A program made the translations under genes and the position numbers. Positions 50,408-59,979 of a stretch of 64,000 nucleotides of DNA are shown one piece after another (positions within the stretch are counted from its first letter, which is position 1; each line of letters starts with the position of its first letter). The notes beneath the pieces were generated by a model, which searched no databases, was not told the DNA's origin, and worked only from the letters and a program-made list of their open reading frames with translations. Origin of the DNA: Oscillospiraceae bacterium (GTDB taxonomy: Bacteria > Bacillota > Clostridia > Oscillospirales > Ruminococcaceae); the NCBI GenBank assembly GCA_017436575.1, contig JAFSCU010000003.1:157073-221072 (forward strand), written 5' to 3'.

Positions 50408-50449
50408 ATAAACCCCATAGACCATATGGTCTATGGGGTTTATTTTTTA
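50408..50449 (+). terminator. Terminator of tRNA-Leu
   Basis: 18-bp perfect palindromic stem with arms from ATAAACCCCATAGACC / GGTCTATGGGGTTTAT (50408-50443), then TTTTT. Confidence 0.88.
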
Positions 50450-50507
50450 TATTTTATTTTTAATCTATTTATGCTATATTGTTAATATACTCAAAGGAGA
50501 TGTCATA

Positions 50508-51809
50508 ATGAATATTGATAACGTTTATACACAATTGACCAATGTAGATATAGAAGAACAAAAAAAGATTTGGGATGAACGTGGCAAAGGATACTATGGC
50601 GAATATCTATTGTTTAACCATATATACCGACACTTGACTGGTTTTGGTAAAGTGTTAATGAATTTAAATGTCCCTGTTTCTAATAATAAGACAACTGAAA
50701 TAGATGTAATACTTATACACGAAACTGGTCTGTATGTATTTGAAGCAAAACATTACAAAGGCACTATTTATGGAAAAAACACTGACAAATCTTGGACGCA
50801 GTATTTTATACAAGCTGAAAACCAACATTTCAACAATCCTATACTTCAAAACAATTATCACATAAGTGCTTTAAACAATTTGTTTCCAGATATTCCAAAA
50901 CATTCTTTTATTGTGTTCACAAGCTCTGAATGCACGCTTCGCATAGAAAACAATAGTCCCGATGTAGATATCTGTACATTAGACAATATTCAATCCAAAT
51001 TAGAAAATAAGTTTTTCAAAGCCACTAAAAGATTTTCAAAAGAAGAAATAAATGACATATTCATAAAATTATCCTCATTTTCACGGATGAAACAAAAGGT
51101 TATTATCGACCGTAAAGAAGCTGATTTTCTTTCATGGGTTACACCAACTATTGAAAAACTGGAGGAATCTCAAAAAGAGGTGGAATCTGTCAAACAAACT
51201 TTAAACAAAGAAATTGAAAAAACAAAACAATCTCTAATTTCAGAAAGAGCAAGCCTTCACGAATCCCGAAAAAAAGGAATTATTTTCAATATCATTATAG
51301 CAATATTGTGTGTAATTATTTCTGCTTTTATTTGCTCCAACATTATTAAAAAGAACACCAACGAACTGAATACCTTTAAACAAAAATTCCAACATATAAA
51401 CCAAATTGATAACAAATATTTCAAAGATTTATCTTCATACGTTTCTGTTTCAAATATACAGTTATCACAATTACATTCTGATGCGGTATCTTTTACTGCA
51501 CGAATTTCTATGTCCAATCCGACATACGGTATTGCACTTACTGAATCTTCCACATATATTGTTATGCTTGATGACGGTAACGTGTTGGAATACAACGTAT
51601 TTGGTGAACATTTAAATTACAATGCTTTTGCAAATATTATCGGAAAAGGGATCAGAGATTATGGCGATTTATCAACAATAAATCTCTATGGTATATCTGA
51701 TACAAATACAATCTCTTACATTAAACTTACCGGTATTAATCTTTTTCAGGTTAACAACATTAATGCGATTATAAAAGATAACCTTGAAATAGAACTCTAT
51801 TCAAAATAA
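50508..51809 (+). CDS. NERD-domain (nuclease-related) membrane protein, AT-rich
   Basis: 433 residues from the ATG at 50508 (AAAGGAGAT upstream); the longer frame begins inside the tRNA terminator. NERD domain at ~25-130: GYYGEYLLFNHIY, TTEIDVILIHETGLYVFEAKHYKG, with the Asp and Glu-x-Lys of restriction-endonuclease-like folds. A coiled coil (~205-255, KLEESQKEVESVKQTLNKE) leads to one membrane helix (~263-282, FNIIIAILCVIISAFICS), and the rest would lie outside. Composition is clearly AT-richer than the neighbours, and it directly follows tRNA-Leu, so it may be an acquired gene. Role in DNA processing or defence is possible but unproven. Confidence 0.82.
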   Translation: MNIDNVYTQLTNVDIEEQKKIWDERGKGYYGEYLLFNHIYRHLTGFGKVLMNLNVPVSNNKTTEIDVILIHETGLYVFEAKHYKGTIYGKNTDKSWTQYFIQAENQHFNNPILQNNYHISALNNLFPDIPKHSFIVFTSSECTLRIENNSPDVDICTLDNIQSKLENKFFKATKRFSKEEINDIFIKLSSFSRMKQKVIIDRKEADFLSWVTPTIEKLEESQKEVESVKQTLNKEIEKTKQSLISERASLHESRKKGIIFNIIIAILCVIISAFICSNIIKKNTNELNTFKQKFQHINQIDNKYFKDLSSYVSVSNIQLSQLHSDAVSFTARISMSNPTYGIALTESSTYIVMLDDGNVLEYNVFGEHLNYNAFANIIGKGIRDYGDLSTINLYGISDTNTISYIKLTGINLFQVNNINAIIKDNLEIELYSK

Positions 51810-51817
51810 TATATAAC

Positions 51818-51856
51818 AAAAGGACAACATGTAAAGTTGCCCTTTTGCTTTTTGAT
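51818..51856 (+). terminator. Terminator of the NERD gene
   Basis: Stem AAAAGG-x-CAAC / GTTG-x-CCTTTT with one mismatch (51818-51846), then GCTTTTTG. Confidence 0.65.
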
Positions 51857-51924
51857 TATCTTTTGCATTTTTCAGATATATATAGTAGAATAATATATTA
51901 TCAATTAATAAGGATTTAAGATAT

Positions 51925-52767
51925 ATGATTAACAAACAATATAAATTTGGATATATTGTCGTAATTGCTCTGTGTATAGCCGCAATGGCAGCAGGTGCAA
52001 AATACGACTGGATAATAACCGACACACTGTACAACCCACAGAATGGTTTTGGTATGTTTTTTGAAGCGGCATCCTGGATACCTATTTACGCCTTTATACC
52101 TGTGCTGGGCACCTGCAATATGGTGAGAAACAAAAATAATATGACCACCTTTACAGCCGGGGCATTTATGCTGATTGTATCCACCTGTGTTTTTGCATAT
52201 ATGATTTGTGACCATTATGTGGCACGCGGTTTTGCCAGAAAGGTAAACCCATACCTGTGCGGTATTGCAGGGGGTATTATTTCTGCCGTGCTGTTTCTGG
52301 CTGTGCGCAGCCTGAAGCGTTCTGTAATACGCAAAATGCAGGCTGTATGCGCCTTTGGCACAATTTATATGATTAGCTACCTGGTGGTGATTTTTGCCCT
52401 TAAAATGGTTTTTGGCCGTGACAGATACGAAGATATTATCACCGGTGGGGTGTATGAATTCGCAGAATGGTTTAAACCAGTGTTTTTCTCTGACGGGTTC
52501 AGTTTTCCATCAGGCCATACCAGTGCGGCAATGGGTATAGTGATACTTTTACTGTTGCCTTTCCTGTTCAAAGCCTTTAAAAACATGAAATGGCCACTGT
52601 TTATAGGTTGCTATATTTATGCGGGCCTGACTGCCGTAAGCAGACTGATTATGGGCCGCCATTTTCTCAGCGACACTGCAGCAGCTATACTGATTATGAC
52701 TGTTATTTTTATTGTGCTGACACCGAAATTTGAAAAAATATATAAAAAAGAACTGCTGAAGGAGTAA
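51925..52767 (+). CDS. PAP2-family membrane phosphatase
   Basis: 280 residues with about six membrane helices. The PAP2 catalytic signature is complete: KMVFGRDRY (K-x6-RP-like), FPSGHTSAAMG (PSGH) and SRLIMGRHFLSDTAA (SR-x5-H-x3-D). It removes phosphate from lipid phosphates such as undecaprenyl pyrophosphate or phosphatidic acid on the outer membrane face. Its end overlaps the ribosome site of pcp, so the two and the following GNAT gene form one operon. Function in the operon is not obvious. Confidence 0.88.
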   Translation: MINKQYKFGYIVVIALCIAAMAAGAKYDWIITDTLYNPQNGFGMFFEAASWIPIYAFIPVLGTCNMVRNKNNMTTFTAGAFMLIVSTCVFAYMICDHYVARGFARKVNPYLCGIAGGIISAVLFLAVRSLKRSVIRKMQAVCAFGTIYMISYLVVIFALKMVFGRDRYEDIITGGVYEFAEWFKPVFFSDGFSFPSGHTSAAMGIVILLLLPFLFKAFKNMKWPLFIGCYIYAGLTAVSRLIMGRHFLSDTAAAILIMTVIFIVLTPKFEKIYKKELLKE

Positions 52768-52771
52768 TACT

Positions 52772-53413
52772 ATGAAAATTCTTGTTACAGGTTTTGACCC
52801 ATTTGGTGGAGAAAGTGTAAACCCTGCCCTGGAGCTGATAAAGCAATTGCCAAAAGAAATTGAAGGCTGTGAAATAATCACACAGGAAGTACCTACTGTT
52901 TTTCACAAATCAATTCAGGTTATAAAAGCTGCCATTGACCTACACCACCCTGATGCAGTGCTGTCCATAGGTCAGGCAGGAGGCAGGCCTGATATGACAG
53001 TGGAAAGAGTGGGCATAAACTGCGATGATGCCAGAATACCTGACAACGAAGGCAACTCCCCTGTGGATGCAAAAATCTTTGAAGACGGTGACGATGCTTA
53101 TCTGCTGACACTGCCTATCAAAGCAATGGTAAAAGAAATGCAGGCAGCAGGTATACCGGCATCAGTTTCCAACACCGCCGGCACATTTGTGTGCAACCAC
53201 GTTGCCTACGGTGTGGCATATCTGGCAAGAAAGTATTATCCGAAAATGAAAACAGGCTTTATGCATATACCATATCTGCCATACCAGGCTGCAGACAAAC
53301 GCGGTGTGGCAAGTATGTCACTGGAAAGCCTGAAAACAGGCACAATAGCCGCAATCAAAGCAATTCTCGTCAACGAAAAAGACATAGAAATGTCATTTGG
53401 AAGTGAACACTGA
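52772..53413 (+). CDS. pcp: Pyroglutamyl-peptidase I
   Basis: 213 residues, C15 cysteine peptidase that removes N-terminal pyroglutamate. LVTGFDPFGGESVNPA opens the family; the triad is Glu in GGRPDMTVERVGIN, Cys in SNTAGTFVCNHVAYG and His in GFMHIPYLP. Start 4 bases after the PAP2 stop, with AAGGAG inside that gene. The stop TGA shares a base with the ATG of the next gene. Confidence 0.97.
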   Translation: MKILVTGFDPFGGESVNPALELIKQLPKEIEGCEIITQEVPTVFHKSIQVIKAAIDLHHPDAVLSIGQAGGRPDMTVERVGINCDDARIPDNEGNSPVDAKIFEDGDDAYLLTLPIKAMVKEMQAAGIPASVSNTAGTFVCNHVAYGVAYLARKYYPKMKTGFMHIPYLPYQAADKRGVASMSLESLKTGTIAAIKAILVNEKDIEMSFGSEH

Positions 53414-53925
53414 TGAGAGATACAGTTATCAGAAAAGCCATTGCAGCAGATGCCACAGGCATAGCCATAGTGGCTGCATATACCTGGACCACAGCATATA
53501 GCGGCCTGTTGCCGGACAGTCTGCTGAAAAACAGGATTGAAGCCTTGCCACAGAATGCAGGAAGAATTAAAAGTCTGATAGAAAAAGGTACTTTTGAATA
53601 TGCAGTAGCTGCGCAGGACAATGCTGTTATAGGTTTTTGCGGATATGGAAAAAGCCGAAATCCAAAGTTTGCACAGCATGGTGAAATAAGCGCGCTGTAT
53701 ATTCTGAAAGGTTTTGCGGGCAAAGGCATCGGCAGAGAAATATTTGAATTTGCCGCCAGCCAGCTGAAAGCCGCAGGCTGTGAAAAGATGATAATAAACT
53801 GCCTGGAAGGTAACCCGTCATTAAATTTTTATATCCACATGGGCGGCAATGTTGTCGGCAGCCGTGAAGATGAAATATTTGGCGGATATAAAATAAAAGA
53901 GCATATATTGGAATTTGATTTATAA
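53413..53925 (+). CDS. GNAT N-acetyltransferase
   Basis: 170 residues. Acetyl-CoA loop in ILKGFAGKGIGREIFEFA and closing NCLEGNPSLNFYIHMGGNVVGSREDEI, as in the GNAT family. Opens with DTVIRKAIAADATGIAIV, the usual first strand. Substrate unknown. Its start overlaps the pcp stop by one base (TGATG), giving tight coupling, and a bidirectional terminator follows. Confidence 0.87.
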   Translation: MRDTVIRKAIAADATGIAIVAAYTWTTAYSGLLPDSLLKNRIEALPQNAGRIKSLIEKGTFEYAVAAQDNAVIGFCGYGKSRNPKFAQHGEISALYILKGFAGKGIGREIFEFAASQLKAAGCEKMIINCLEGNPSLNFYIHMGGNVVGSREDEIFGGYKIKEHILEFDL

Positions 53926-53927
53926 CA

Positions 53928-53963
53928 AAAACAGTCACAGAATAATCCTGTGACTGTTTTTTA
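53928..53963. terminator. Bidirectional terminator, pcp operon / AraC gene
   Basis: 13-bp perfect stem AAAACAGTCACAG / CTGTGACTGTTTT (53928-53960) with T-runs on both sides; it touches the AraC gene stop. Confidence 0.85.
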
Positions 53964-54857
53964 TTGCCTATGTAGTTCTCTGTATTCTGCAGGTGTTACA
54001 CCTTTTTGTTCCTTGAATACTTTTATAAAATAACTGCTTTCGGTAAAACCGCATTTTTCCCCTACAACAGATATTTTTTCCGTTGTAGTTTCCAGCATAA
54101 TTGCGGCACAGTGTATGCGATAGTTGCGGATGTACAGCGCAGGTGTGACACCAACTGTGTTTTTGAAACAGCGCAGACATTCACTTTTGCTTAAAGATGC
54201 ACTGTCTGCCACGGCCTGGATATCAATTTCAGAGGTATAGTTGGAATGTATAAATGCCAGCATCTTTTTGATGCGCTGTGCATTTCTGGCTGTTTTTTCA
54301 GTTGTTGGCAAAGATGCCTGAGGCATATTGCTACAAACCATAAAAACAAATTCGGACAGCAGATTTCTGACAGTAATGTGATAACCTGCAGGCTGTGTTT
54401 CACACAGCAGCCACACCTTTTCAATAATGCTTACTGCATCTCTGTGCCATGGAGCTACCTTTGTAAAAATCACAAAAGGGAAAGATTCATTCTGAATCAC
54501 CGGCATAACATAAGCCTGGTAATAAATGCTTTCCACACTGCCGCCCACCACTGATGGATGAAAAACTATAGAGCGGTATTTACAGCCGCTGTTTTCCCTG
54601 TCTATCATGGAATGAATAACCCCTGAGTTTACAAAACAGCCGTTGCCTGCAGTAAGAATATACCTTTCATTGCCTATAGTAATCTCTGCACAGCCTTCAG
54701 TAACCACAAAAAGTTCCATATCATCATGCCAGTGCCAGTTGACTTCCCTTTGGGAAAGGTTGTCACTGTAACAGGCCAGCGGAAAATCTGCTGTGCCGCG
54801 AACAATTACTTCTTTGCCTGTGCTGTCTATGGATACACCCTGTCGGATAATTGCCAT
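53961..54857 (-). CDS. AraC family transcriptional regulator with cupin sensor domain
   Basis: 298 residues from the ATG at 54857 (AAAGGA 8 bases upstream). N-terminal cupin-like AraC ligand domain (WHWHDDMELFVVTEGCAEITIG, GNGCFVNSGVIHSM) and C-terminal double helix-turn-helix (IDIQAVADSASLSKSECLRCFKN; ISVVGEKCGFTESSYFIKVFKEQKGVTPAEYRE). Such proteins usually sense a sugar or small metabolite. No sugar-utilisation genes are adjacent; the upstream neighbour is spoIIE on the same strand. Confidence 0.9.
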   Translation of the reverse strand: MAIIRQGVSIDSTGKEVIVRGTADFPLACYSDNLSQREVNWHWHDDMELFVVTEGCAEITIGNERYILTAGNGCFVNSGVIHSMIDRENSGCKYRSIVFHPSVVGGSVESIYYQAYVMPVIQNESFPFVIFTKVAPWHRDAVSIIEKVWLLCETQPAGYHITVRNLLSEFVFMVCSNMPQASLPTTEKTARNAQRIKKMLAFIHSNYTSEIDIQAVADSASLSKSECLRCFKNTVGVTPALYIRNYRIHCAAIMLETTTEKISVVGEKCGFTESSYFIKVFKEQKGVTPAEYRELHRQ

Positions 54858-54966
54858 ATTATTTCCTTTCTGACGATTTATTTTTATTAATTGCATATTT
54901 TTATCATATTATATTGTCTTTCAGACGATATAATAATATCATCAGATGGAATTTTTTTCAAGTGGT

Positions 54967-57192
54967 TTATATATTTATTTTCAACCTCAAAACAATAACT
55001 GTTTTGTCATCCTGTGTTTTGTTTTCCTCCATAATGGCATCGGCAACAGACTGGCAGGTGGCAGAATGCATATCTTTTAAAGTTCCTGAAATCACCCCGG
55101 CACCATCGCTCATAAGTATTACGGTATCCCCTGCTGCCAGACGGAAATCACACTGTACAGGTTTTACATCCTTCAGAATCCCAAGTGGCAGACTGTCCTG
55201 ATAATAACGTGTAAGCCCCTGGGCAGTAAGTACGAGGCTGACCCCTGCACCTGCTTTGGTAATATGGGCGGTGCCGTCTGAAAGATTTATCTGCAGAATA
55301 TCCACAGACGCAGAATTTTCCCCACTGCCTTTAAGATTAAGTGCCAGGTTTACAATATCAATTACATTTTTCATGGAAACTCCGGTGGTAATCAGGCTTT
55401 TTGCCATTGCCACAACGGTCCGGCTTTCTGCGGCTGCCTGCCGCCCTGTACCCATACCATCACTGAGTATGACATACACACTGCCATTGTGAACAAAAAC
55501 ATCTGTATTGTCTCCGTTTATTCTTTTGTACCGGCTGGTTTCCACCGCCATATCATAACTGTAAACTGGGCGGGAATCAAATATATATATCAGTTCTGCT
55601 GACTGCTGCTCTACATAAGGTTCTGAAAATTTCACACCGTAAAGGTATTCCAACCTGCTGCGAATTTTGTACAGTCTTTTTTCATCAACAGGATTTACCA
55701 CAGCAAAGCTTGCTTTATCCGGATTCTGACTGCACAGACAATAACTGTGCCCCACTGACAGTTCCCCTAAAAAACGATGCATTTCCATTGTAATAGTGGT
55801 GTTTATCAGCTGACTGCGCTGATTCTGGTAAATCAGATCACCTACCGCACCTGAAACTGCCAGAAAAGCATTCTGTAACAGTTTCTGATTGTTTTTCTGG
55901 GCCAGTGCAATATATTTGCGTGACAGCAGCAAACGGGAATTTTCTTCAAAAGAAGCCAATACCCCTGATACGTTTATACACTGTGCACAGAAGCCGGAGG
56001 AAAAACGATTTTCCCCTGCCCAGTGCATTTTTTCACCATACCGGGAAAACTGCTGCTGTGTGAAAGAATATTTTTCCTGCCAGCAATATGTGTTTTTATC
56101 GCACCTGCGACAGACATCTTCTGCCACCATATCCTCCAGTGAAAGAGGTTGTGTATTTTTCTCATTCAGCTTTGAAATATCTATTACACTGCCAGCCAGA
56201 AAGGACAGGCTGTTTTCCAATTTTTTCAGGCTTAGCATCAGCAAACGCCAATCTCGGCCGCCAATAAATGTGTTTGACGGTGGGCTGATTTTTACATAAG
56301 GAAGATATGGCAACACTGTGTAAACCACCAACGCACCCACTGCACTGCCCAATAGCGCAAAACTGTTGAAATTTGAAATAAAGACTATATTTGCCAACAC
56401 TGCAGAAAAGAACACTGCCGGATAAAAAGCCAATGACAGTTTTTCTGCAAAGAAACCACCTGCGATGATTATGGCCACCAGACAGATAAAAAGATATGTA
56501 AATCCTATTTTGTCATAAGCTGATATAATCCCTGACAAAAAACAGACTGTTGCTGCATCCATACATCCATTTGATATATAAAACCAGCCCAGACCCAGAC
56601 TGACAGCCATACCCACATACAGAAAATGACTGTCTGCACCGCACAGCGATAAAGAAAGTGCCAGCATTGTCACCAGACTGCAGACCACATCTGTAAAACT
56701 GCGGCTATTTTTACCGGAGTTAAGCACAGACAATCCGGCCTGTGCTGTGACTGCGCCTATGTAAACAATTGCAGGCTCTATAACAGCCAGCAGTTTGTAG
56801 TCAAAAGACATACTGCTGTATGCAAGAAACAATTTGGCTGTTCCAATTGTCACACAGCTGCCGGCAAGAGCCATTTTTCTTATTTCTGTGAAGTTATCTA
56901 TTACTACAAAAATTATAGCCCCCAGAAAATAAGCCAGATATGCTCTGTTGTCAAAGGATAAAAAACCGGCAGAAAAAGTAATTCCCAACATCAGTATGCA
57001 GTAATATATTTTATCGCGGATGCAATATGCCAGTATAAATGCCGTGGCTGCCATTGGCAAATCCAACCAACGTGACACCCCTGCGGACAGCCCCGCCAGC
57101 AAACAGCCCACTGCCCCCAGAATATGCTGTGTATTCGGTATGTACCTGCTTTTATTTAAAGAAGATTTGACCTTTCGTGATATTGCGGTCAT
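54967..57192 (-). CDS. spoIIE: Stage II sporulation protein E (PP2C phosphatase)
   Basis: 741 residues. Dephosphorylates SpoIIAA and so activates sigma-F in the forespore; also acts in polar septation. About ten membrane helices cover residues ~25-300, a central oligomerisation region follows, including a cysteine cluster CRRCDKNTYC...CAQC, and the C-terminal PP2C domain (~540-741) shows ILSDGMGTGRQAAAES, the metal Asp motif LMSDGAG and a final DDKTVIVLRL. Length is in the normal range for Clostridia. Ribosome site before the ATG is weak (CAGGGAT). Its presence shows that the organism is, or descends from, a spore former. Confidence 0.95.
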   Translation of the reverse strand: MTAISRKVKSSLNKSRYIPNTQHILGAVGCLLAGLSAGVSRWLDLPMAATAFILAYCIRDKIYYCILMLGITFSAGFLSFDNRAYLAYFLGAIIFVVIDNFTEIRKMALAGSCVTIGTAKLFLAYSSMSFDYKLLAVIEPAIVYIGAVTAQAGLSVLNSGKNSRSFTDVVCSLVTMLALSLSLCGADSHFLYVGMAVSLGLGWFYISNGCMDAATVCFLSGIISAYDKIGFTYLFICLVAIIIAGGFFAEKLSLAFYPAVFFSAVLANIVFISNFNSFALLGSAVGALVVYTVLPYLPYVKISPPSNTFIGGRDWRLLMLSLKKLENSLSFLAGSVIDISKLNEKNTQPLSLEDMVAEDVCRRCDKNTYCWQEKYSFTQQQFSRYGEKMHWAGENRFSSGFCAQCINVSGVLASFEENSRLLLSRKYIALAQKNNQKLLQNAFLAVSGAVGDLIYQNQRSQLINTTITMEMHRFLGELSVGHSYCLCSQNPDKASFAVVNPVDEKRLYKIRSRLEYLYGVKFSEPYVEQQSAELIYIFDSRPVYSYDMAVETSRYKRINGDNTDVFVHNGSVYVILSDGMGTGRQAAAESRTVVAMAKSLITTGVSMKNVIDIVNLALNLKGSGENSASVDILQINLSDGTAHITKAGAGVSLVLTAQGLTRYYQDSLPLGILKDVKPVQCDFRLAAGDTVILMSDGAGVISGTLKDMHSATCQSVADAIMEENKTQDDKTVIVLRLKINI

Positions 57193-57272
57193 TTTTTAAT
57201 CCCTGCTTTCATATAATATATAACTATTATATTGGCAGGTATATAAATATTTTGGCGGATTGTGGTGGCAAA

Positions 57273-57308
57273 ATAAAAAAGGCTGTCTTTTTCAAGACAG
57301 CCTTTTTA
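57273..57308 (-). terminator. Terminator of the MFS gene
   Basis: 14-bp perfect stem AAAAAGGCTGTCTT / AAGACAGCCTTTTT (57276-57307), then TTATTTT on the minus strand. Confidence 0.85.
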
Positions 57309-57323
57309 AAGCCAATATAAATA

Positions 57324-58622
57324 TTACAGAAGGTGTTCGAATTTGGATTCGTCCACTTTGTATGTAAGTGTTTCTGGCAGTGTGTACAGAATTGGCAGAC
57401 GCAGGAAGATTTCTGCACAGATGTAGATGATGAACAGCCACTTTGGACCAACGGAGTCGTAGATGATACCAGCTGCAAATGCGAATACAGAAGCAACCAG
57501 AGAACCAACCATACCGTTAGCACCGGACCAACGACCACGAGCCCAAGCTGGAACCAGTTCGTGCTGCATGGAACCATTGATAACCATACCGATTTCCTGG
57601 AAACCAACCAGCAGACCAACAAGGATAAGCATTTTTGTGTTTGTTGTTGTCATCAGCAGTACAAGAGCTGCAATGTAAGCAACCAGTGTGAATGCCAGTG
57701 TTTTTTTACGGCCGTATTTGTCAGCCAGGATACCGAAGAAGTAACCGCAAACAACAGATGTAAGAGCTGTAGCTGTTGTCATAGCAGCCAGTTCAGCTGT
57801 TGTAGCACCTTTAACTTCAGCAGCGTACAGCTGGAGGTAAGGAACGATCATAGCCATAGGGATACGGTTAACAGATGTCATAACCATCCATTTCATACAG
57901 TTTTTGTCTGCTCTCATCATTGAGAAAGCATCTTTAACTGGGTTACGTTTTGCTTTTTTAGCTTCGCCTTTTGCGCCCAGGTGGGAAACATCCAGTTTGA
58001 AGATGATCATCAGCAGTGAGAGGAATGTGATAACCAGACAGAAGAAGAACAGAGGTTTGATTGTAAGTGGGTCTGAAGGTGTACCAACAACGCCCATGAT
58101 GTTAACCAGGTACCAGCCTGCAAAAGCAGGACCGATCATACCCAGAACACCGGCAGCGAATGTTTCACAAACCAGCATACCTTTTGCACGGTCACAGGAT
58201 TCCAGACAGTTACCACAGATGTTTGCACAGGACTGGCCGCCCAGTGTAGCACCCATTGTGTGCAGGAACATACCCAGTGCAGCAACCTGCCATACAGGTG
58301 CCTGCCAAAGAGCAAGATAACCACCCATAAGAACTGAGATACCCAGCAGGTACATTTTCTTAGGACCATTTTTATCGATGTAGGAACCAAGGAATGGTGC
58401 CATAACAGCAGCAACCAGAGTACCCAAACTTGTAACAGTACCGATCTGAGTTTTTGTAGCACCCATCAGTACGATGTACAGTGTCAGGTATGGCAGAACT
58501 GCTTTGTAAACAAGACGTTCCATGGAAGTACGGTAAACAGTAATTTTCCATGCAGACTGCTGGGCTTTCCAGAAGCCGATAACGTCAAGGTCATTTTTCT
58601 TTTCTTTTACATTATTAGCCAT
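57324..58622 (-). CDS. Major facilitator superfamily transporter
   Basis: 432 residues with about twelve membrane helices. DKNGPKKMYLLG after helix 2 and DKYGRKKTLAFT after helix 8 are the duplicated MFS loop motifs. A central cytoplasmic loop is Lys/Ala-rich (GAKGEAKKAKRNP). Codon choice (GTT, GCT, ACA) is that of strongly expressed genes, as for the MATE pump. Substrate cannot be told. AAAGGAG lies 13 bases before the ATG. Confidence 0.88.
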   Translation of the reverse strand: MANNVKEKKNDLDVIGFWKAQQSAWKITVYRTSMERLVYKAVLPYLTLYIVLMGATKTQIGTVTSLGTLVAAVMAPFLGSYIDKNGPKKMYLLGISVLMGGYLALWQAPVWQVAALGMFLHTMGATLGGQSCANICGNCLESCDRAKGMLVCETFAAGVLGMIGPAFAGWYLVNIMGVVGTPSDPLTIKPLFFFCLVITFLSLLMIIFKLDVSHLGAKGEAKKAKRNPVKDAFSMMRADKNCMKWMVMTSVNRIPMAMIVPYLQLYAAEVKGATTAELAAMTTATALTSVVCGYFFGILADKYGRKKTLAFTLVAYIAALVLLMTTTNTKMLILVGLLVGFQEIGMVINGSMQHELVPAWARGRWSGANGMVGSLVASVFAFAAGIIYDSVGPKWLFIIYICAEIFLRLPILYTLPETLTYKVDESKFEHLL

Positions 58623-58786
58623 TTTTGAAAATTTCTCCTTTCGTATACTTGCAAAATAAAAATTTGAATGTATACATCTTTTGTATAGAATTAAATTATA
58701 CTAAATTAATCATATTACTATCGGCTAAAAAAGTCAATTATTATATTGTACAAATAAATAACTTTTAATTGATATTTATAGTGCAA

Positions 58787-58818
58787 AAAATAAAAACTCC
58801 TATCAAAAGATAGGAGTT
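58787..58818 (-). terminator. Terminator of trpS
   Basis: 10-bp stem AACTCCTATC / GATAGGAGTT (58795-58818), then TTTATTTTTT on the minus strand. Confidence 0.82.
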
Positions 58819-58827
58819 AGCATTAGT

Positions 58828-59844
58828 TTACTTATTTTTTAACTGCACAAAGCCAACTTTGCGGTAAACTTTGTCCAGAATACGCTGTGAATAACGCTGT
58901 GCTTTCATGGCGCCGTCTTTCATAACACCTTCCAGATATGCTTTGTCAGAAAGGATTCTGTTGTATTCACCCTGGATTGGTGCCAGGCCATCTACAACTG
59001 CCTGACCTACAGCTTCTTTCAGGACGCCATAGCCCTGACCCTGGAATTCTTTTTCGATTTCTTCAAATGATTTGCCTGTGAATACATTGTAGATACCCAT
59101 CAGGTTGGAAACGCCAGGTTTATTTTCCACATCATATCTGATTTCGCCGTCTGAGTCTGTAACTGCACGTTTGAACTTTCTCATAATAGCGTCTTTATCA
59201 TCAGAAAGCAGAATTGTAGCATTCAGGTTTTCATCAGATTTGGACATTTTCTTTGTAGGTTCCTGCAGAGACATAATCTTTGCGCCTACTTTTGGACTGA
59301 TTGCTTCCGGCATAACAAATGTTTCGCCGTATACAGAGTTGAATCTCTGTGCAATATTTCTGGCCAGTTCTACGTGCTGTTTCTGGTCGATACCTACAGG
59401 TACCACAGCAGCGTTGTAAGCCAGAATATCAGCAGCCATAAGAACAGGGTATGTCAGCAGACCACCGTTGATATTTTCAGGGTGTTTTGCGGATTTATCT
59501 TTGAACTGTGTCATTCTTGTCAGTTCGCCATACTGTACATTACATGCCAGAATCCAGTTCAGCTGTGAGTGAATAGGGTTGTGGCTCTGTACAAACAGCA
59601 TACTTTTTTCAGGGTCGATGCCGCTGGCAAGCAACATTGCAAAAGCTTCATATGTGCGTTTGCGCAGTGTTGCAGGGTCCTGTCTTACTGTAAGAGCATG
59701 CTGGTCAACAACACTGTAGATACAGTTATATTCATCCTGCAGCAGTGGCCAGTTACGAACAGCCCCAATGTAGTTACCGAGTGTGAATGAACCTGTTGGC
59801 TGAATGCCGCTGAAAACTATTTTCTTTGCGTTATCTTTTTCCAT
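58828..59844 (-). CDS. trpS: Tryptophanyl-tRNA synthetase
   Basis: 338 residues from the ATG at 59844 (AGGAGG 6 bases upstream); the longer frame would run through the promoter region. Class I synthetase: IQPTGSFTLGNYIGA is the HIGH-like motif, VDQHALTV, MAADILAYNAAVVPVGIDQKQH binds tryptophan, and KKMSKSDEN is KMSKS. No T-box was found in the leader, so regulation is by other means. It is divergent from gltX with abutting promoters. Confidence 0.97.
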   Translation of the reverse strand: MEKDNAKKIVFSGIQPTGSFTLGNYIGAVRNWPLLQDEYNCIYSVVDQHALTVRQDPATLRKRTYEAFAMLLASGIDPEKSMLFVQSHNPIHSQLNWILACNVQYGELTRMTQFKDKSAKHPENINGGLLTYPVLMAADILAYNAAVVPVGIDQKQHVELARNIAQRFNSVYGETFVMPEAISPKVGAKIMSLQEPTKKMSKSDENLNATILLSDDKDAIMRKFKRAVTDSDGEIRYDVENKPGVSNLMGIYNVFTGKSFEEIEKEFQGQGYGVLKEAVGQAVVDGLAPIQGEYNRILSDKAYLEGVMKDGAMKAQRYSQRILDKVYRKVGFVQLKNK

Positions 59845-59950
59845 ACTGTGCCTCCTTGCTGTATTTACCCGATGTGCAGCATACAGTGTTTTATAGTATT
59901 TTTGTACGCCATTGGTGCACATCTGAGCATCCTTAAAGATAATATACCCC

Positions 59951-59979
59951 ATAATAACACATTTTTGGCTGTTTTGCAA
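59951..59979 (-). promoter_or_regulatory. Promoter of trpS
   Basis: TTGCAA (59974-59979), 17-base spacer, TATTAT (59951-59956). Confidence 0.65.

Noticed and set aside
47200-52000. Prophage or integrative element around tRNA-Leu
   Set aside because: Two AT-rich genes and repeats exist, but there is no integrase, no phage structural gene and no att duplicate.
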